A stretch of 60,000 bases of DNA from Cristatella mucedo (lineage: Eukaryota; Bryozoa; Phylactolaemata; Cristatellidae), in assembly GCA_009760855.2 (NCBI GenBank), contig WPIO01000101.1, positions 534,001-594,000 of the forward strand. Reading direction: 5' to 3'. A program made the position numbers and the translations under genes. Under the pieces are notes generated by a model that saw nothing but the letters and a program-made list of their open reading frames with translations, was not told the DNA's origin and ran no database searches. This document shows positions 47,056 through 60,000 of this stretch, piece after piece (positions within the stretch are counted from its first letter, which is position 1; each line of letters begins with the position of its first letter).

Positions 47056-49208
47056 CAGGGCAGACCATCTTGTCACGCCTCTACTGGATTTCTGCTTTTT
47101 GATTGCTTTTACTGATTGTGCTGCTGTGTGGGGCAGCATGCGAGCTGAGCGAGTCACGTCGGACTGGTGCATCTGATGCAGTGACGCTTTCCAGAGCCAC
47201 TTCCCTTGCTTGCCGGGGCTTCCAGCCACTGCCGGAGCCCCCGTGGTAGAGGCCTTATGCATATTTGCCACTCTTTTTATTATGCATCGTGCAACCTTCA
47301 GAAACGCCAGCAAGTATTCTGGTAGACGTCTAGTGTATGGCCAAGTATCGATACAGCCTTTGCATTGCTATTCTTAAGCTGGCTCGCTGGATTTCACGAG
47401 GCTGAACACTCCATCTCAACACAACCAACGTTTCTCAGTTAGCCATAGCATAAGTAGCTAGTCATTGGCCCCAAGAGCCGTCACTCTCATCGATGAAGGC
47501 ATGCGATCGTACCGAATCAGGTGCCGGCAGCGCAAACCCTGTACTTTTGACCATTCTCGCTGCCAATCGTTGCTCGTCGAAATAGGTGATAGCCGTGAGC
47601 GATGAACAAGGAGTTGTGCCAACTGCTTGTGTCAACCGACCACGACCATTTTATTTTATGGTCAGGGTGGGAGATTACACCGTGCCTGAACCTACGAACG
47701 CTAGGTACGTCCGAAGGAACCGTAGCTGTGAGCTGCTCTGCTTTCTTGGGTGGCCAGTAAATTTCTAAAGAATGCAGCCGCCTTCGACGTCGTGAGCAGC
47801 AGTCGTTAAATTTGCAATGGGAGGTGCCGGAGCAGCTGGCGAGTGAATGTCTTGGATGAGAAAGAGATATTGGGGAAGGCACGGATTGTCGCTCTAACCT
47901 CTTCTGAAAGAGGTCTACATTCCCTGCATCGACTTCACAGTTCGCTTTCGTAGTGTTCATGCGTTTGTGTTAGTTCCAAACATGTTAGGGCATTAATTTT
48001 CCCATGATCTGGCCAACTTATCCTTGGCGGCTGTATTTGCAATATGTATGCTATCTTGCTGCGTCAGTATGGATATGCTCGCTTGCTCAGAGCACGCACA
48101 TGCTAACTTGTTCTTATCCATGCCTCGGGAGCTGTGATCTAAATAACGGTTACTGAGATGACGTCACTTCACGCAGCATAAGTACAGAGGCCTTTGACAG
48201 GGCACTTCACTGCAGCTCACCGTGCGCAGATGGTGTGCATATTTTGTTTGAATGTCTGATGACGTGAATGTACTAGACGTGGCTATGGTGATACATGGAC
48301 ACCGTAGGCTGGCAAATGTTCGAGTGATTTTAGTTCCTCGGCTGTACCATAGAGATAGGGCCGAGTATGTCGTGTAGGCAGTGTGTGATCCAGGGCTTCG
48401 ATGACCTGAATTCGACCATTTTTCTTGACAATTACATTCTTGACACATATTCTCCCTTCAAAGCCTCTAGAATTTACACTCCCTTACGCAGCCAACTTAC
48501 GCAAAACAAAAGACGTTAGTACTTTTTTTTATCATTTCAGGTAAAAAGGAAGGATATCTAGAAAAAAAGGACATCTAGAAGGACAGGGCACTGCACTCAT
48601 AACAGACCCTCCTGGCAGACGTGTTGCGATGCCGTTATGTGTTGCGACACCGGCATTGGGGCACCTACTAATTTATCTCAGGCAGCAAGTTGAGCATATT
48701 TTATTTCTATAAAATCAACCGATTCGTCACGTCTTGTTTTTACATAACGAACTGACCGAATGTTACTGTCAGCAGCAGCAGCAGCACTAAAAATGCCAAT
48801 AAATGTGTTTTCTAGAAATACGTTGCTTTGTTAAGCATACAAAAAACCACAATACGCAGGACAGCGCGGATTGCAGCAGTCCCGAAGCAACGTTTCTGAG
48901 GTATCAAATCAACCCAACTCCCAAGCGTGTGACTGCTCAGCCGCCTGGCAACCAAGGGGCGCCACTGCGACTGGCGGGTGCATCCGGCCACTTGGAGGCA
49001 AAAGCACGACATGATGGCCACGCTTCGCCGAGCGCGCGAGTGCGGCCTTGCCACAGCCGCTCAATCACCGTAGACCTTTTTTTAACGAGCAAGAAAAGGC
49101 ACATGCAAATACTGCTCTGACAAGTTTAAGGCAATCGGGTGAGGTAAGGCACTGCACAAGCTATCCTTCCTCGGTGGGTGAGCGGTCAGCAAATAAATGC
49201 AGCCAGGA
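47056..49208. other. Spacer between convergent PET117 and MLK genes
   Basis: Holds the PET117 3'UTR and the presumed MLK 3'UTR. A 147-codon minus frame (47517-47960) has no recognisable motif. Otherwise nothing was seen. Confidence 0.5.
48700..48705 (-). promoter_or_regulatory. Candidate polyadenylation signal for MLK
   Basis: AATAAA on the minus strand about 500 bases beyond the MLK stop codon. This is the nearest canonical hexamer I noticed on that strand, implying a 3'UTR of roughly 0.5 kb. It is unconfirmed. Confidence 0.4.
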
Positions 49209-59883
<10,675 letters not shown>

Positions 59884-60000
59884 CTAGCAAGAGCGCTCTC
59901 TCGCACAGAAGGCGCAGCTTGAGAAAGTGAGCTTGGGGATGAAAGATCAATACAACGAGCACTTGAATACGGAACATGGCAACTATGTCAACGCCCTATC

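Noticed and set aside
47517-47960. 147-codon minus-strand frame between PET117 and MLK
   Set aside because: No motif, no splice partner and mixed composition; consistent with chance in non-coding DNA.

Overview
The window is nuclear DNA from an animal. Coding sequence is split into short exons with GT..AG introns whose reading phases match across junctions. Introns and spacers are crowded with microsatellites, minisatellites, non-LTR retrotransposon (LINE) remnants, tRNA-derived SINEs, a Tc1-like transposon relic and a Ty3/gypsy relic. Nothing bacterial was seen (no operons, no ribosome-binding-site-led ORFs). The three recognised genes are conserved across animals, and the sequence alone does not settle the phylum; an invertebrate bilaterian is my best guess.

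Three genes are supported. (1) About 6.7-29.4 kb, plus strand: the 3' part of a class I bHLH E-protein gene (daughterless/TCF3/TCF4/TCF12 family). Thirteen exons join in consistent phase, giving about 520 residues of Gly/Ser/Ala-rich transactivation region followed by the acidic linker and the bHLH. The 5' end was not recognised. (2) 46.2-47.1 kb, plus strand: a complete two-exon gene for PET117, a small mitochondrial cytochrome c oxidase assembly factor (82 residues). (3) 49.2-59.6 kb, minus strand, running off the right edge: the 3' part of a mixed-lineage kinase gene (MLK1-4/slipper). It includes the kinase activation segment, the C-lobe, the leucine zipper, the CRIB motif and a 1.7-kb terminal exon. 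PET117 and MLK are convergent.

Layout: 1-6.7 kb has no convincing exon, only a TG microsatellite and a perfect 24-bp triplication. 6.7-29.4 kb is the E-protein gene; its introns hold (CTG)30 and (CTG)15 tracts, CT/CA tracts, LINE pieces, a Tc1-like relic, a satellite-like array of about 165-bp monomers split by a SINE, and a 37-bp minisatellite. 29.4-46.2 kb is a transposon-rich spacer. 46.2-49.2 kb holds PET117 and the presumed MLK 3'UTR. 49.2-60 kb is MLK, with LINE remnants and simple repeats in the 5-kb intron.

The genes have unrelated roles: neuro/myogenic transcription, respiratory-chain assembly and JNK/p38 stress signalling. The most interesting non-genic signals are a SINE family whose 3' end matches the resident LINE tail (a probable SINE/LINE partnership), one SINE copy with LINE coding sequence embedded in its tRNA-like head, the satellite-like array inside an intron, and a long intronic CTG tract in an E-protein gene, which recalls the CTG tract in human TCF4. 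I found no convincing wholly new system.
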